Shown in pieces: positions 1-9,375 of a stretch of DNA of 57,491 nucleotides. How positions within the stretch are numbered: the stretch's first letter is position 1; each line of letters begins with the position of its first letter. The translations under genes and the position numbers were made by a program. The notes beneath the pieces are model-generated. The model saw nothing but the letters and a program-made list of their open reading frames with translations. It made no database searches and was not told the origin of the DNA. The stretch is from Planctomycetia bacterium. GTDB taxonomy: Bacteria; Planctomycetota; Phycisphaerae; Phycisphaerales; SM1A02. The DNA lies in NCBI GenBank assembly GCA_005799495.1, contig SYGP01000017.1, forward strand, positions 1-57,491, read 5' to 3'.

Positions 1-62
1 CATCAGGCGAGAATTGGGGAAATCCCCGTCACGATTCGGACCGACGCGGGAATTCCTCATAA

Positions 63-593
63 GTGGACAACCGCACGCAGCAAGTCTTTTCCCTCTGGAC
101 GGCCGCACAGCCCGCCGTGAGTGCATTCGTTCACGCGCTCGTGGGCAGCGCCGCGCTTCGGGACGAGGTGCTGCAGGACACAGCGGTGTCGGTCCTCGAG
201 TCGTTCGGCTCGTACGACCCCGCGCGACCATTTCTCCCCTGGGCGCTCACCATCGCGCGCCGCGCTGCGGCGGATGCGCGACGCCGCGGCGCACGCTTGC
301 CAACGCCGCTGAGCGATGCGGCCCAAGCCAGTTTGGTCGCAGCGTTTGAAGACTCGCGTTCATCGGATCGCGCACGACTGGATCACCTGACCGACTGCAT
401 CCAAGCGCTGCCCGCGCAGCAGCGTGAAGTGTGCGAACTGCGCTACCGAAGTGATTTGCAGCCCGCCCGCATTGCTGAACTGATGGGACTGAAGCCCAAC
501 ACGGTTGCGAAGTCCCTGCAGCGGATGCGTGAACTGCTTCGCGACTGCATTCAATCGCGTGTCCGCGCTGCTGAAGCAGGAGGCGCGCGGTGA
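63..593 (+). CDS. ECF RNA polymerase sigma factor (Rhodopirellula/Verrucomicrobium type)
   Basis: This 176-residue protein is an ECF sigma factor that should direct RNA polymerase to a small regulon, probably including the genes downstream. Region 2 lies at about residues 20-75 (EVLQDTAVSVLESFGSYDP, then RPFLPWALTIARR), the pattern of the planctomycete/verrucomicrobial ECF group. Region 4 is the helix-turn-helix near residues 115-165 (LPAQQREVCELRY, IAELMGLKPNTVAKSLQRMR). The start is a GTG with a weak GGGAA about 10 bases upstream. The stop overlaps the next gene by four bases, so the two are co-translated, as usual for a sigma factor and its membrane partner. A short inverted repeat (GGGGAAATCCCC, 16-27) lies upstream and could be an operator. 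The family is clear; the regulon is inferred. Confidence 0.93.
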   Translation: MDNRTQQVFSLWTAAQPAVSAFVHALVGSAALRDEVLQDTAVSVLESFGSYDPARPFLPWALTIARRAAADARRRGARLPTPLSDAAQASLVAAFEDSRSSDRARLDHLTDCIQALPAQQREVCELRYRSDLQPARIAELMGLKPNTVAKSLQRMRELLRDCIQSRVRAAEAGGAR

Positions 594-1585
594 ATCCCGA
601 TCGCCACCACCTGCGCAGCCTTGCACACGCCATGCTCGATGGCACACTCGACGAGTCGGGCAGCGAGTTGCTCAGTGATGCCCTCGCCACCGATCGCGCC
701 CTCGCCCACGAGGTCGCTGAACTCGCCTTGTTGCATGACGCACTCTCGCGTGAGCATAGTGCGGCGATCATCGGACGAAACACCGCGCGGCGGCTCGCTG
801 CGTGGAGCATCGTTCGCCGAGCGTGTGCCGCAGCAGCGGTGCTCGCAGTTGCGGGAGTCCTGCTGTGGACTGGACTGCGCACATCGCCGACCGCGAGTGC
901 CAGTGATGTCGTCGCACGATTGGTCGCGCGCGCACGCGAAGGTGACCGAACCTACACGCTCCGCGCCGTGACCGTGGACGATGCGGGGGGCGGCAGGCGG
1001 CGGCGCGACGCAGCGCCAGTTGCGTCCGATGCTGACTCGGCGGTCGGTCGCGGCAAGCAGCCATCGATCGATGGGGCGATCCTGACCGTTCGCGATCCGG
1101 ATCGGTATGTGCTCGTGCGCACTGATTCGGAGGGGCGGCGCGTGATCAGCGGCTGCGATGGCAACCGCGCGTGGACCGTGCGCGAGGATGGAACCGTTCG
1201 TACAAGCAAGGATCTTCGGCGCTTCAGCGGCGCGGTGCCTGGCAGCAAGTTCGACCTGCCGTTTCTGAATCCCGGCGATGCGCTTGCCGAACTTGGCGCG
1301 TCGTACGACATCGCCATCGTTCCTGCAGCGCCTGCGATGGGTCAGCCGTGGCCGCGCATCGTTGGCACGCGTCGTGTCGATGCGCGCGGCGGCCCACGAG
1401 ACATCGAGATCGCGTACGACGCGTCATCGTTGGTGATTCGGTCGATGCGGCTCGGCAATCTCCCGCAGGCGCGCGGCGGTCCGCGCGCAGTCGACTTCGA
1501 ACTCCGCGACGAGTCGTCGCAACCTGATTCGTTCTACGGGCACGCTGCCCACCACACGGCTGATCGTCCAATCATCGAGGAGTGA
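590..1585 (+). CDS. membrane-anchored putative anti-sigma factor
   Basis: This 331-residue protein is the probable membrane partner of the ECF sigma factor it overlaps by four bases. A cytoplasmic N-terminal region of about 85 residues (start of the type LRSLAHAMLDGTLDESGSE) precedes one transmembrane helix (residues about 86-105, ACAAAAVLAVAGVLLWTGL). The extracytoplasmic part of about 220 residues looks beta-rich. The last residues (SFYGHAAHHTADRP) resemble the end of many planctomycete sigma-associated membrane proteins. No zinc-binding anti-sigma HxxxCxxC motif is present, so the anti-sigma role rests on context and topology. The stop overlaps the leader of the sulfatase gene, which points to one transcript. 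Confidence 0.7.
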   Translation: MNPDRHHLRSLAHAMLDGTLDESGSELLSDALATDRALAHEVAELALLHDALSREHSAAIIGRNTARRLAAWSIVRRACAAAAVLAVAGVLLWTGLRTSPTASASDVVARLVARAREGDRTYTLRAVTVDDAGGGRRRRDAAPVASDADSAVGRGKQPSIDGAILTVRDPDRYVLVRTDSEGRRVISGCDGNRAWTVREDGTVRTSKDLRRFSGAVPGSKFDLPFLNPGDALAELGASYDIAIVPAAPAMGQPWPRIVGTRRVDARGGPRDIEIAYDASSLVIRSMRLGNLPQARGGPRAVDFELRDESSQPDSFYGHAAHHTADRPIIEE

Positions 1586-1590
1586 CCCGC

Positions 1591-3237
1591 ATGCCATCCA
1601 TCGTTCCGTCCATCATTGCATTTGCCGCATCCATCGCGCTCGCGCTGTTTGGCGCGCCGCCGACTCCGACGCAGTCTGGAGGCGCTGGCTCGATCAAGGG
1701 AGGCAGTGCAGCGACCCCGAGTGCAAAGCCGAACTTCGTCTTCATTCAAGCTGAGGCGCAAGGATGGTCGAGCACATCGGTCGACATGGACGGTGAACCG
1801 CCGAGCGCCGCGCGTCCGTCGGGACTCACGCCAAACCTCGAGGCATTCGCCAAGGAAGGAACGCGTTTCAGCGACTTCTATGTGACCTGCCCACGGTGCA
1901 CTCCATCGCGGACCAGTTTCGTGACGGGCATCAGCCCCGCCAAGTTGCACATGACCTATCAGTCGGAAGGGAGCCGAAAGACCGCGGACGGTGATTCGCC
2001 TTACAAGTTGATGCGGATGATTCCGCCCACGCCCGATGTCGATCTTCCCTCGGGCGTGAAGACCACTGGCGGATTGCTCGGCGATCTTGGATACACCAGC
2101 GCGCACTTTGGCAAGTGGCATGTCGGGCGCAAGTCTCCGACGGAACTTGGATTCACCGAGTGCGACGGCGCCAACAGCAATCAGGGTCCTGATCGCGGCA
2201 CCGCGCCGAATCCGACGCAAGCGGTTGCGATCACCGACCGCGGCATCGCGTTCATGCGTGAGCAGGTGAAGGCGGGCAAGCCGTTCTACCTGCAGATTTC
2301 CCATTACGGTTTCGGCGCCGAGGAAGAAGCAACGCCAGAGTCGCTTGCGACCGCCAAGGCGTTGGTGCCTGGCGTGAGCGGCAAGCCGATGGGCGCAATC
2401 GCGGGTGCGAACCTCGTTGATGCGCAGGTCGGACGCGTGCTCGCGGCGATCGCTGAACTTGGGATTGCAGATCGAACATTCGTGTTCTACAGCGCTGATC
2501 ACGGCGCGCAGGGCGCTGGTGGTGGCGGGGCGAGCGGTGGCGGCGGTGGTCGCCAGCAGGCGAACCCACCATTTGTTGGCGCGAAGGGCAGCGTGAGCGA
2601 AGGAGGCATTCGCGTGCCGCTCATCGTTCGCGGTCCTGGTGTGAAGGCAGACTCGGTGAGCCATGTTCGCGCGAGCGGCATGGACCTCGTTCCAACGATG
2701 CTTGACTTGGCTGGCGCGCCGGTGAAGCAGCCGACAACGCTCTCGTCGATTCCGGCAATCGAAGGTGGCACGCTGTTGCCAGCGCTCAAGGGCGGCACGG
2801 AGCAGGTGCAGCGCGCTTTCCCTGATCTGGTCGTGCACTTTCCGCATTACGACCTCAACAACGGCGGTCCTGCGACGGCGATTTACCGCGACCAGTGGAA
2901 ACTCGTCCGCAACGATGACGCGGGCACGGTCAAGCTGTACGACATCGGCAAGGATCGCGCGGAGTCGACTGATCTCGCCACAGCAAACGCGGATCTCGTC
3001 GCAGCGCTCGTCAAGCAGATGGACAGCTACCTCGATGCCGTTCACGCGCAGCGAGCGGTGAAGAACACGGACCCTGCGGCGGGCACGGGCAAGCCGCCCG
3101 AGCGCCGTGGTGGTCAGGGTGGTGGCCAGGGTGGTGGCCAGGGTGGTGGCCAGGGTGGTGGCCAGCGCGGTGGGCGCGGAGGTCAAGGTGGAGGCAAAGG
3201 TGGTGGCAAATCGAAGCAGGACGGAGTCGATCAGTGA
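1591..3237 (+). CDS. secreted sulfatase with altered N-terminal metal motif and Gly/Gln-rich tail
   Basis: This is a 548-residue exported sulfatase of the alkaline-phosphatase superfamily. The N-terminus is a signal peptide ([16 protein letters not shown]). The formylglycine motif CTPSR, followed by TSFVTG, is intact with Cys at residue 103, so it should be matured by an FGE such as the one at 8229-9335. The second metal motif YSADHG is present. The first motif is unusual: typical sulfatases read ADDLGW, whereas this one has AEAQGW, losing the paired aspartates. The C-terminus is a Gly/Gln-rich tail with five 12-bp repeats (3109-3168). I chose ATG 1591, behind GAGGAG at 1577-1582, over GTG 1582. 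The substrate is unknown. It is either a divergent active subgroup or a sulfatase-like protein with altered chemistry. Confidence 0.85.
   Translation: MPSIVPSIIAFAASIALALFGAPPTPTQSGGAGSIKGGSAATPSAKPNFVFIQAEAQGWSSTSVDMDGEPPSAARPSGLTPNLEAFAKEGTRFSDFYVTCPRCTPSRTSFVTGISPAKLHMTYQSEGSRKTADGDSPYKLMRMIPPTPDVDLPSGVKTTGGLLGDLGYTSAHFGKWHVGRKSPTELGFTECDGANSNQGPDRGTAPNPTQAVAITDRGIAFMREQVKAGKPFYLQISHYGFGAEEEATPESLATAKALVPGVSGKPMGAIAGANLVDAQVGRVLAAIAELGIADRTFVFYSADHGAQGAGGGGASGGGGGRQQANPPFVGAKGSVSEGGIRVPLIVRGPGVKADSVSHVRASGMDLVPTMLDLAGAPVKQPTTLSSIPAIEGGTLLPALKGGTEQVQRAFPDLVVHFPHYDLNNGGPATAIYRDQWKLVRNDDAGTVKLYDIGKDRAESTDLATANADLVAALVKQMDSYLDAVHAQRAVKNTDPAAGTGKPPERRGGQGGGQGGGQGGGQGGGQRGGRGGQGGGKGGGKSKQDGVDQ
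3109..3168 (+). repeat. 12-bp tandem repeat, five units, in the sulfatase tail
   Basis: Five in-frame copies of GGTGGCCAGGGT with small variations encode a Gly-Gly-Gln-Gly tail. The repeat can change in number without a frameshift. Confidence 0.9.
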
Positions 3238-6200
3238 TCCACAAGATCGGCAGCGCTTTCATGTTTGCGAGTTTGGTCGCAACTTCGTTGGCAACGGCAC
3301 TGGCCACTGCGCATCCTCCTGGGTACCACGATGATCCGCGCGTGAGCTTGGGTCATGGCACTGCGCTTGGGCCGACGGAACTTGCCGCGACAATCGCAGC
3401 GCTGCACGAGCCCGGCGCGATCTTGCTCGACCCGAGCGCTGCGACGGTTGCCGATGCGCCATGGCAAGCACGCACATTTGCACCGTTCGCTCCGTTCGTC
3501 GCAACTCGGTTCGATGCGCGGTGGCTGTTCGTGGAATCCGACGGGCTTCCGCATCCTCCGCTTGAGACGAAGATGATGGTGGGCATTCGCTCGTGGCAGC
3601 AGCAGGTGCCGCTGCCGCAACCGTACACGGGATCCAATGCCTGGCAGGTTCCGCTGAAGCCAGAGCTTGCCGATGTACCGATTTACTGCAAGAACGCCCT
3701 GATGCGCGGCGCAGTGGCGATCGCCGCGAACGGCATCCCGATCTTCAACGCACTCAACAATGGTGGGCGCGACAGCTATTCGATCGGTGAACTCGACGAG
3801 TTCGGCGGGCACTGCGGACGCGGTGACGATTACCACTATCACGCCGCACCACTGGCAATCGAACGGATCGTTGGCAAAGGAAATCCAATCGCATTTGCGC
3901 TCGATGGCTTCGCGGTCTATGGGCTGTTTGATCCTGCTGCGAAGAAGGGCGAGGATCTGGCGTGCCCGCTTGGATCGCATGAGCCGCTTGACGAACTCAA
4001 TGGTCACTTCTGCGAGGTGCCGAACGGACAAGGTCTCAGCGGCGGCACACGGTCGTACCACTATCACTCATCCAAGACCTTTCCTTACATCAACGGGGGA
4101 CTTCGCGGCAAGGTGCAGCTGGAGGGCACCGGCAACGAATCGCAGGTGATTCCGCAACCCCGCGCCAATGGCGTGCGACCCGCGCTGCCGCCGCTGCGAG
4201 GCGCGTCGATCACGGGGTTCGAGCAGACAGGTCCCAAGGCGTGGTCGCTGCGCTACGAAGTTGGCGGCAAGACATCGTTCGTCAACTATCAGGTTGAGAG
4301 CGGCGGAAAGGTTGTCTTCGAATTCGTGGGGCCCGACGGCGAGAAGCGCGTGGAGGAACATATGCCGCGCGCGCGCGGTCAGGGCGGTCAGGGCGGTCAG
4401 GGCGGTCAGGGTGGTCAGGGTGGTCAGGGCGGTCAGGGCGGTCAGGGTGGTCAGGGTGGTCAGGGTGGTCAGGGTGGTCAGGGCGGTCAGGGCGGTCAGC
4501 GCAGACAAGGTGGAAAGCCACCGCGCGACGAAGCGCCGCGTTCGCGGGATGGGTTCAGCGTGTCGTGCCAATCGTTGGATGCCGCTGGACTGTTGGATGT
4601 GCAGTGCACATGCGACGGCGATGGAAAGAGTCCTGCGTTGAGCTGGGCGAAAGCGCCGACCACTGCCAAGAGCTTCGCGGTGGTGATGCATCATGTGCCG
4701 CCCGACGGCGACGAGCATGTCTACATGGTTGTGTGGGGCATTCCTGCGAGCACGACGAAAATCGCGTTGGGTGACGCGAGTGTCGGCACATGGGGCGCGA
4801 ACACCGTCTCGCGGCGGGCTGAGTATGCGCCGCCGTGTTCACAAGGGCGCGGTGAGAAGGTCTACACCGTGACTGTGTACGCGCTCACGGAGACGCCGAG
4901 TCTTCGTTCGGGCGCGACTCGCGCGGACTTGCTTCAGGCGATCAAGGATTCGACGGTTGGGAGCGCGACCATCGATCTTCGTTATGCGCGCCAGCAGGGA
5001 GCGAACGATGCGCCACCAGCAAGAGGCGAGGGGCAGGGTGGTCGCGGCGGTCGCGGCGGTCAAGGCGGCGGTCAGCGCAGCAAGGGAGAAGGCGGCGACG
5101 CTCAGGGTGGACTGCTCTCACGCATGACTTCGTTCAAGACCGATGTGCCCGCGCATGATCACGATGTGATTCTGGTGCGGCCAACGCGTGATGCGATGAC
5201 CGCCAGCATCGTGGCTTCGAGTGAACGCCTCGGTCAAGTCGAGTTCTGGCGAGATGGCGACGCGCAGAAGCGCATGACTTCCGAACAGCCGATGAAGCCG
5301 GGCGAGCCAGTGAACTTCCTCATGGATGGACTCGCGCCAGATGAGAGCTATCGATACCGCTTCGTTTGGCGTGCGACGACCAACGCCGACAGCAGCCGTG
5401 GTGAGGAAGCCGCGTTCCACACTGTGCGTCGCGCGGGCGAGTCGTTCACCTTCACCGTGCAGGCGGACTCGCACCTCGATCAGGGTGTCGATCCGCGCGC
5501 GTATGAACAGACGCTCGCCAACATGCTCAGGGCAAAGCCCGACTTGTTTGTCGATCTCGGCGACACCTTCATGACCGACAAGCGCGGGCGCGACTTTCAG
5601 CGGACGCTTCCCCAGTACGACGCGCAGCGCTGGTACTTCAGTCGCCTGTGCCACAGCGCGCCGCTGTTCATGGTGCTCGGCAATCATGACGGCGAGAAGG
5701 GCGATTCGGGTACGGGTGCGGACGACATCGGACCTTGGTCGTATCGCCAGCGCACTACGAGATTCCCCGCGCCTCCGATCGATGGCGCGATGTACACCGG
5801 CAAGACTGGATTCAACGATGGCCGCGGCGCGAACTACTACGCGTTCACTTGGGGTGACGCGCAGTTCATCGTGCTTGATCCGTTCTGGTCGACCACTCGG
5901 CGCGTCGGCAAGGGTGGTGGCGGTAGTGCGCGTGGCGGCGGACAAGGCGGCGGACAAGGCGGCGGCGGCGAGCGCCCCGAGCGCCCGAGCGACGAACCTC
6001 TGAAGCCGACCGATGCGAGTTGGAACGCAACCCTCGGCCGCGAGCAGTACGACTGGCTCATGAAGTCATTGGAGTCATCAACTGCGAAGTACCGCTTCGT
6101 GTTCATTCACCATCTTGTGGGCGGCGTGGGCGGAAGCGAGTCGCGCGGCGGCGCGGAGAGTTCGCCCTTCTTCGAGTGGGGCGGACTCAACGCGGATGGA

Positions 6201-6647
6201 TCGCCCGGCTTCGCGGAGCATCGCGCGGGCTGGCCGATGCCGATCCACGATCTGCTGGTGAAGCACGGTGTGCAAGCGGTCTTCCACGGCCACGATCACC
6301 TGTATGTGCACAGCCAGCGCGACGGCGTGCAGTACCAATGCGTTCCCCAACCTGGCAACCTTTCGGGCAATACCCGCAGTGCGACACAGTACGGGTACGC
6401 AAGCGGCACTTTGTTCGGCAGTCCAGGACATGTTCGCGTGATTGTTGCGCCGCAGTCGGCCAGTGTCGAGTTTGTGCGGACAACAGTGGCTGGAGGTGAC
6501 GCGGGCGCAGGCGGTCAAGGCGAACAGCGCGGCGGCGGCCGTCGCGGCGGCGGCGGAGCAGGTCCAGCGGAACCCAACGACTCGGTGGTCGACCGCTATG
6601 AACTCGCACCGCGCGTTGGCGCACCCATCCGAAAGGAGTCCAAGTGA
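3234..6647 (+). CDS. YHYH / PEBP-like / calcineurin-phosphatase fusion protein, secreted
   Basis: This 1137-residue exported protein joins three modules. After a signal peptide ([17 protein letters not shown]) comes a YHYH region with DYHYH near residue 197 and SYHYH near 273. A (Gly-Gln-Gly)n repeat follows at about 382-423. Residues about 440-587 resemble the PEBP/YbhB (Raf kinase inhibitor-like) fold. After a second Gly-rich linker comes a fibronectin-like region of purple-acid-phosphatase type (about 640-735). Residues 740-1050 form a metallophosphoesterase with ADSHL, GDTF, GNHD and HGHDH metal motifs. The GTG start overlaps the sulfatase stop by four bases and has GGAG upstream. A phosphatase or phosphodiesterase activity is likely; the roles of the other modules are not known. 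A sequencing-made fusion is unlikely because the frame is continuous through both linkers. Confidence 0.85.
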   Translation: MIHKIGSAFMFASLVATSLATALATAHPPGYHDDPRVSLGHGTALGPTELAATIAALHEPGAILLDPSAATVADAPWQARTFAPFAPFVATRFDARWLFVESDGLPHPPLETKMMVGIRSWQQQVPLPQPYTGSNAWQVPLKPELADVPIYCKNALMRGAVAIAANGIPIFNALNNGGRDSYSIGELDEFGGHCGRGDDYHYHAAPLAIERIVGKGNPIAFALDGFAVYGLFDPAAKKGEDLACPLGSHEPLDELNGHFCEVPNGQGLSGGTRSYHYHSSKTFPYINGGLRGKVQLEGTGNESQVIPQPRANGVRPALPPLRGASITGFEQTGPKAWSLRYEVGGKTSFVNYQVESGGKVVFEFVGPDGEKRVEEHMPRARGQGGQGGQGGQGGQGGQGGQGGQGGQGGQGGQGGQGGQGGQRRQGGKPPRDEAPRSRDGFSVSCQSLDAAGLLDVQCTCDGDGKSPALSWAKAPTTAKSFAVVMHHVPPDGDEHVYMVVWGIPASTTKIALGDASVGTWGANTVSRRAEYAPPCSQGRGEKVYTVTVYALTETPSLRSGATRADLLQAIKDSTVGSATIDLRYARQQGANDAPPARGEGQGGRGGRGGQGGGQRSKGEGGDAQGGLLSRMTSFKTDVPAHDHDVILVRPTRDAMTASIVASSERLGQVEFWRDGDAQKRMTSEQPMKPGEPVNFLMDGLAPDESYRYRFVWRATTNADSSRGEEAAFHTVRRAGESFTFTVQADSHLDQGVDPRAYEQTLANMLRAKPDLFVDLGDTFMTDKRGRDFQRTLPQYDAQRWYFSRLCHSAPLFMVLGNHDGEKGDSGTGADDIGPWSYRQRTTRFPAPPIDGAMYTGKTGFNDGRGANYYAFTWGDAQFIVLDPFWSTTRRVGKGGGGSARGGGQGGGQGGGGERPERPSDEPLKPTDASWNATLGREQYDWLMKSLESSTAKYRFVFIHHLVGGVGGSESRGGAESSPFFEWGGLNADGSPGFAEHRAGWPMPIHDLLVKHGVQAVFHGHDHLYVHSQRDGVQYQCVPQPGNLSGNTRSATQYGYASGTLFGSPGHVRVIVAPQSASVEFVRTTVAGGDAGAGGQGEQRGGGRRGGGGAGPAEPNDSVVDRYELAPRVGAPIRKESK
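4377..4502 (+). repeat. 9-bp tandem repeat (GGTCAGGGY), 14 units
   Basis: GGTCAG recurs exactly every nine bases from 4377 to 4494, fourteen times, varying only at the last base of each unit (GGC/GGT) apart from the final unit. It encodes a Gly-Gln-Gly linker between the YHYH and PEBP-like modules. It is a coding minisatellite, not a CRISPR array. Confidence 0.95.
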
Positions 6648-7411
6648 ATCCATGGAACATGGCCGTCATTGCGCTCGGCGCTTCGTTGTCGTTTGTGCTC
6701 ACCGAACAGCCGCTGCAAAGCGGTGACCAAGCGTCGCCAGCGGCGGGCAGGACCAAGCAAGGCGGCAATGCAGGTGGTCGTCAGGGGCGTTCGGGGCGCA
6801 AGCCACCGCCGCAGGACGGCATTGTCAAGCCATCCATGTCTGACACGATCAAGTGCGCGATGTACGCCGACAACTGGTTCGCGCTCTTCGTCAATGGGAA
6901 GCAGGTGGCGGTCGACAGCATCGACTTCCTGCCGCACAATGTCGTCGCGATCGATCTCTTGCCCGAGTATCCAATGACCATTGCGGTGCTTGCCAAGGAC
7001 AACGCCGATCCCGCCACGGGCTGCGAGTACGGTCGGCAGATCGGTGACGGCGGGTTCATCCTGCGCTTCGCCGATGGAACAGTCACCGATGCCTCGTGGA
7101 AGGCCAAGTGTTTCTTTCACGGTCCCATCGATCGGGATGTTGCGGCCCCGAAGGTTCGCAGCGAGCCCATTCCAAAGCAGTGGTTCGCCGTCGATTTCGA
7201 CGATTCGTCGTGGGATCAGGCCACCGAGTACACGCAGGAGAGGATCGATCCGAAGGAGCCGTTCTTTCAGCATGACTTCTCGCAGGCGCGGTGGATCTGG
7301 ACTTCGGACCTTGACCTCGACAACACGGTGATCCTGCGCAAGCGCGTAGAGAAGGCGGGTTGGAAGCCGCGCTGGACCACGAAGCCGGACCTGACTCCCG
7401 CGGCTGAGTGA
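6644..7411 (+). CDS. secreted protein with possible galactose-binding-like fold
   Basis: This 255-residue exported protein overlaps the fusion gene by four bases (GTGA) and has AGGAG just upstream. A signal peptide ([16 protein letters not shown]) is followed by a Gly/Gln/Lys-rich stretch (about residues 30-60). The body contains [25 protein letters not shown] and [13 protein letters not shown]. Such patterns (a small cap on ligand binding plus DDSSW) occur in the jelly-roll domains at the N-terminus of rhamnosidases and related enzymes. No catalytic motif is visible. It may bind sugar or cell-surface material for the neighbouring sulfatase and phosphatase. Function is inferred and uncertain. 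Confidence 0.65.
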   Translation: MNPWNMAVIALGASLSFVLTEQPLQSGDQASPAAGRTKQGGNAGGRQGRSGRKPPPQDGIVKPSMSDTIKCAMYADNWFALFVNGKQVAVDSIDFLPHNVVAIDLLPEYPMTIAVLAKDNADPATGCEYGRQIGDGGFILRFADGTVTDASWKAKCFFHGPIDRDVAAPKVRSEPIPKQWFAVDFDDSSWDQATEYTQERIDPKEPFFQHDFSQARWIWTSDLDLDNTVILRKRVEKAGWKPRWTTKPDLTPAAE

Positions 7412-7461
7412 CGACACGCGCCTGCGCTGCGCGAATCTCGTCGCAGCCTAATCTCTGACTC

Positions 7462-8232
7462 ATGTCGTCCACGCTTCCGACAGTGACGCTTGAAGTCCCG
7501 ATCGATTCGCTGGAAGCTGCGCGATTGGCTGCGCCACTGGCCACTCGCCTGGAGGTCTGCCGCGATCTGTCGTCGGAGGGCTGGACGCCGAAGATGAATC
7601 TCGTGCGGGAGTGCCGCGAACTGGTCGATGGAACGTCGTGCACCGTTGTAGCGATGATCCGTCCTGAGTTTGCTGGATGCAGCCGTTCGCTCGATGTGGC
7701 GGCGTTCACCACCACGCCGAAGTTGCTGGACCTTTGCCTGCGCGAAATCGAGGCGGCCGCTGAGGCGGGGGCGCACTCCGTGGGTGTGTCGTTGCTGACG
7801 CCAGACGGCTTTGTGGACATCGATGCGAACGCGCGGCTGATCGAGCATGCGCGATCGCTGGGCTTGGTCGTCGCGTTCCTGCGAACCTTCGACCTGCTGA
7901 ACGATCGTGAACGCGGCATCCGCGACCTGACCATGCTCGGTTTCGTCCGCTTCATCACCGCTGGAGTGCTGGGTTGGGATGCGGCGGTGGCGACACTTGA
8001 TGAGCGCATCGCCGTGGTTGCGCATGATGTCGCGCGCACGCGGACCGAGGCTGCACGGCGCGGTGGCGAGCCGATCGAGGTGATTCCCGGCGGCGGTGTG
8101 CGCGCGGTGAACGCACCGCGATGGCTGACATTGTCCCCACATCTGCATGCGTCGTGCCGCAACAATGGACGATTCAGCGTGGAGGAACTCGTGGCGCTCC
8201 GCGCAGCCATGTCGAGGAGCGTGTCGGTGTGA
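7462..8232 (+). CDS. cutC: CutC family protein
   Basis: This 256-residue cytoplasmic protein has the CutC signatures: LEVPIDSLEAARLA at the N-terminus, RLEVCRDLSSEGWTP (residues about 30-44), VAMIRPEFAG, and the late barrel motif IEVIPGGGV. CutC proteins are TIM-barrel proteins linked to copper homeostasis in some bacteria; the biochemical role is unsettled. Length is normal for the family. It lies 50 bases after the previous gene and overlaps the FGE gene by four bases. FGE enzymes use copper, so a copper-handling neighbour would fit; that link is inference. Confidence 0.88.
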   Translation: MSSTLPTVTLEVPIDSLEAARLAAPLATRLEVCRDLSSEGWTPKMNLVRECRELVDGTSCTVVAMIRPEFAGCSRSLDVAAFTTTPKLLDLCLREIEAAAEAGAHSVGVSLLTPDGFVDIDANARLIEHARSLGLVVAFLRTFDLLNDRERGIRDLTMLGFVRFITAGVLGWDAAVATLDERIAVVAHDVARTRTEAARRGGEPIEVIPGGGVRAVNAPRWLTLSPHLHASCRNNGRFSVEELVALRAAMSRSVSV

Positions 8233-9335
8233 GCATGCGGGCGCGCCGTCCGCTTGATGCGCATGCGAAGGTGCGGCGGCGAGCTGCACGCATTCGCATC
8301 GGTGTGCGGTGCGGGGTGCTTGGTGTGCTCGTGGCCCTTCAGTGTGTTGGGTGTGCACCACAGCAGCCGCCTCCTGCGGGGATGGTGTGGGTGCCGGGCG
8401 GCGAATTCACCATGGGCAGCGACCACGCGATGGCGCGGGGCGACGAGCAGCCGCCCCACCGCGTTCGTGTTGACGGCTTTTGGATGGATGTGACCGAAGT
8501 CACGAACGCGCAGTTCGATGCGTTCGCTCGCGCGACGGGGTATGTCACCGTGGCGGAACGGCCTGTCGACTGGGATCAGCTGAAGCTGCAGTTGCCGCCG
8601 AACACGCCGCGCCCTGACGAGTCACGATTACTGCCGGGGTCGCTCGTGTTCACGCCTCCTTCTGAGGAGGTCGACCTCGAGCAGTTCGATCGCTGGTGGA
8701 GTTGGGTGCAAGGTGCGAACTGGCGCCATCCACGCGGTCCAGACAGTTCGATCGTGGGCAAGGAAGACGATCCAGTAGTGCACATTGCTTTCGAGGACGC
8801 CAACGCCTTCGCGAAGTGGGCGGGCAAGCGCTTGCCGACAGAGGCAGAATGGGAGTTCGCGGCGCGTGGTGGTCTCGATGGTGCGCTGAACGCATGGGGC
8901 GATGCGCCCGTTGACGCGACGCGCGCAAACACATGGCAAGGGGATTTTCCCCATCGCAACACGGGTGCGGATGGTTTCGTGCTGGCTGCACCAGTTGGAT
9001 CGTTCCCCGCGAATGGCTACGGGTTGCGCGACATGGCGGGCAATGTGTGGGAGTGGTGCGCGGACCGATACCGCCCCGATGCGTATGCGCTTCGGCTGAG
9101 CGGGGGTGCGGATGGCAGCGCGTCGACGACTGCAGTGGTGGTCAATCCATGTGGACCTGCGGACTCCATCGACCTGCGCGATGCATACGCGCAAGGCGGA
9201 CGCGTCGTGCGCGGAGGATCGTTCCTCTGCAATGACTCGTACTGCTCGAGCTACCGACCGAGTGCGCGGATGAGCCAGTCACCTGATACTGGCATGCAGC
9301 ATCTCGGCTTTCGATGCGTTCAAAGCCGCCAGTGA
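8229..9335 (+). CDS. formylglycine-generating enzyme (sulfatase maturase), lipoprotein-type N-terminus
   Basis: This 368-residue protein belongs to the SUMF1/FGE family, which oxidises the cysteine of CxPxR sulfatases to formylglycine. Visible motifs are GMVWVPGGEFTMGS, DGFWMDVTEVTNAQF, RLPTEAEWEFAARGG, GNVWEWCADRY, and the C-terminal VVRGGSFLCNDSYCSSYRP. The two cysteines at residues 334 and 339 match the catalytic pair of true FGEs, which many family members that are not sulfatase maturases lack. The N-terminus has a hydrophobic segment ending in VGC, suggesting a lipoprotein outside the inner membrane. The GTG start overlaps cutC (GTGA) behind GAGGAG at 8213-8218; ATG 8235 is an alternative. 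Its likely client is the sulfatase at 1591-3237. Confidence 0.9.
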   Translation: MSMRARRPLDAHAKVRRRAARIRIGVRCGVLGVLVALQCVGCAPQQPPPAGMVWVPGGEFTMGSDHAMARGDEQPPHRVRVDGFWMDVTEVTNAQFDAFARATGYVTVAERPVDWDQLKLQLPPNTPRPDESRLLPGSLVFTPPSEEVDLEQFDRWWSWVQGANWRHPRGPDSSIVGKEDDPVVHIAFEDANAFAKWAGKRLPTEAEWEFAARGGLDGALNAWGDAPVDATRANTWQGDFPHRNTGADGFVLAAPVGSFPANGYGLRDMAGNVWEWCADRYRPDAYALRLSGGADGSASTTAVVVNPCGPADSIDLRDAYAQGGRVVRGGSFLCNDSYCSSYRPSARMSQSPDTGMQHLGFRCVQSRQ

Positions 9336-9375
9336 ACTCTGTGCAGCGCGCGCTGTTCCGCGGAGCGTATTGGTG

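Noticed and set aside
1534-3186. A 550-codon open frame on the minus strand
   Set aside because: It is antisense to the sulfatase and has no recognisable motif. It is an artefact of high GC content and the repeat at its start.
4377-4502. Regular short repeats that might be a CRISPR array
   Set aside because: Units are 9 bp with no spacers and lie in frame inside a gene.
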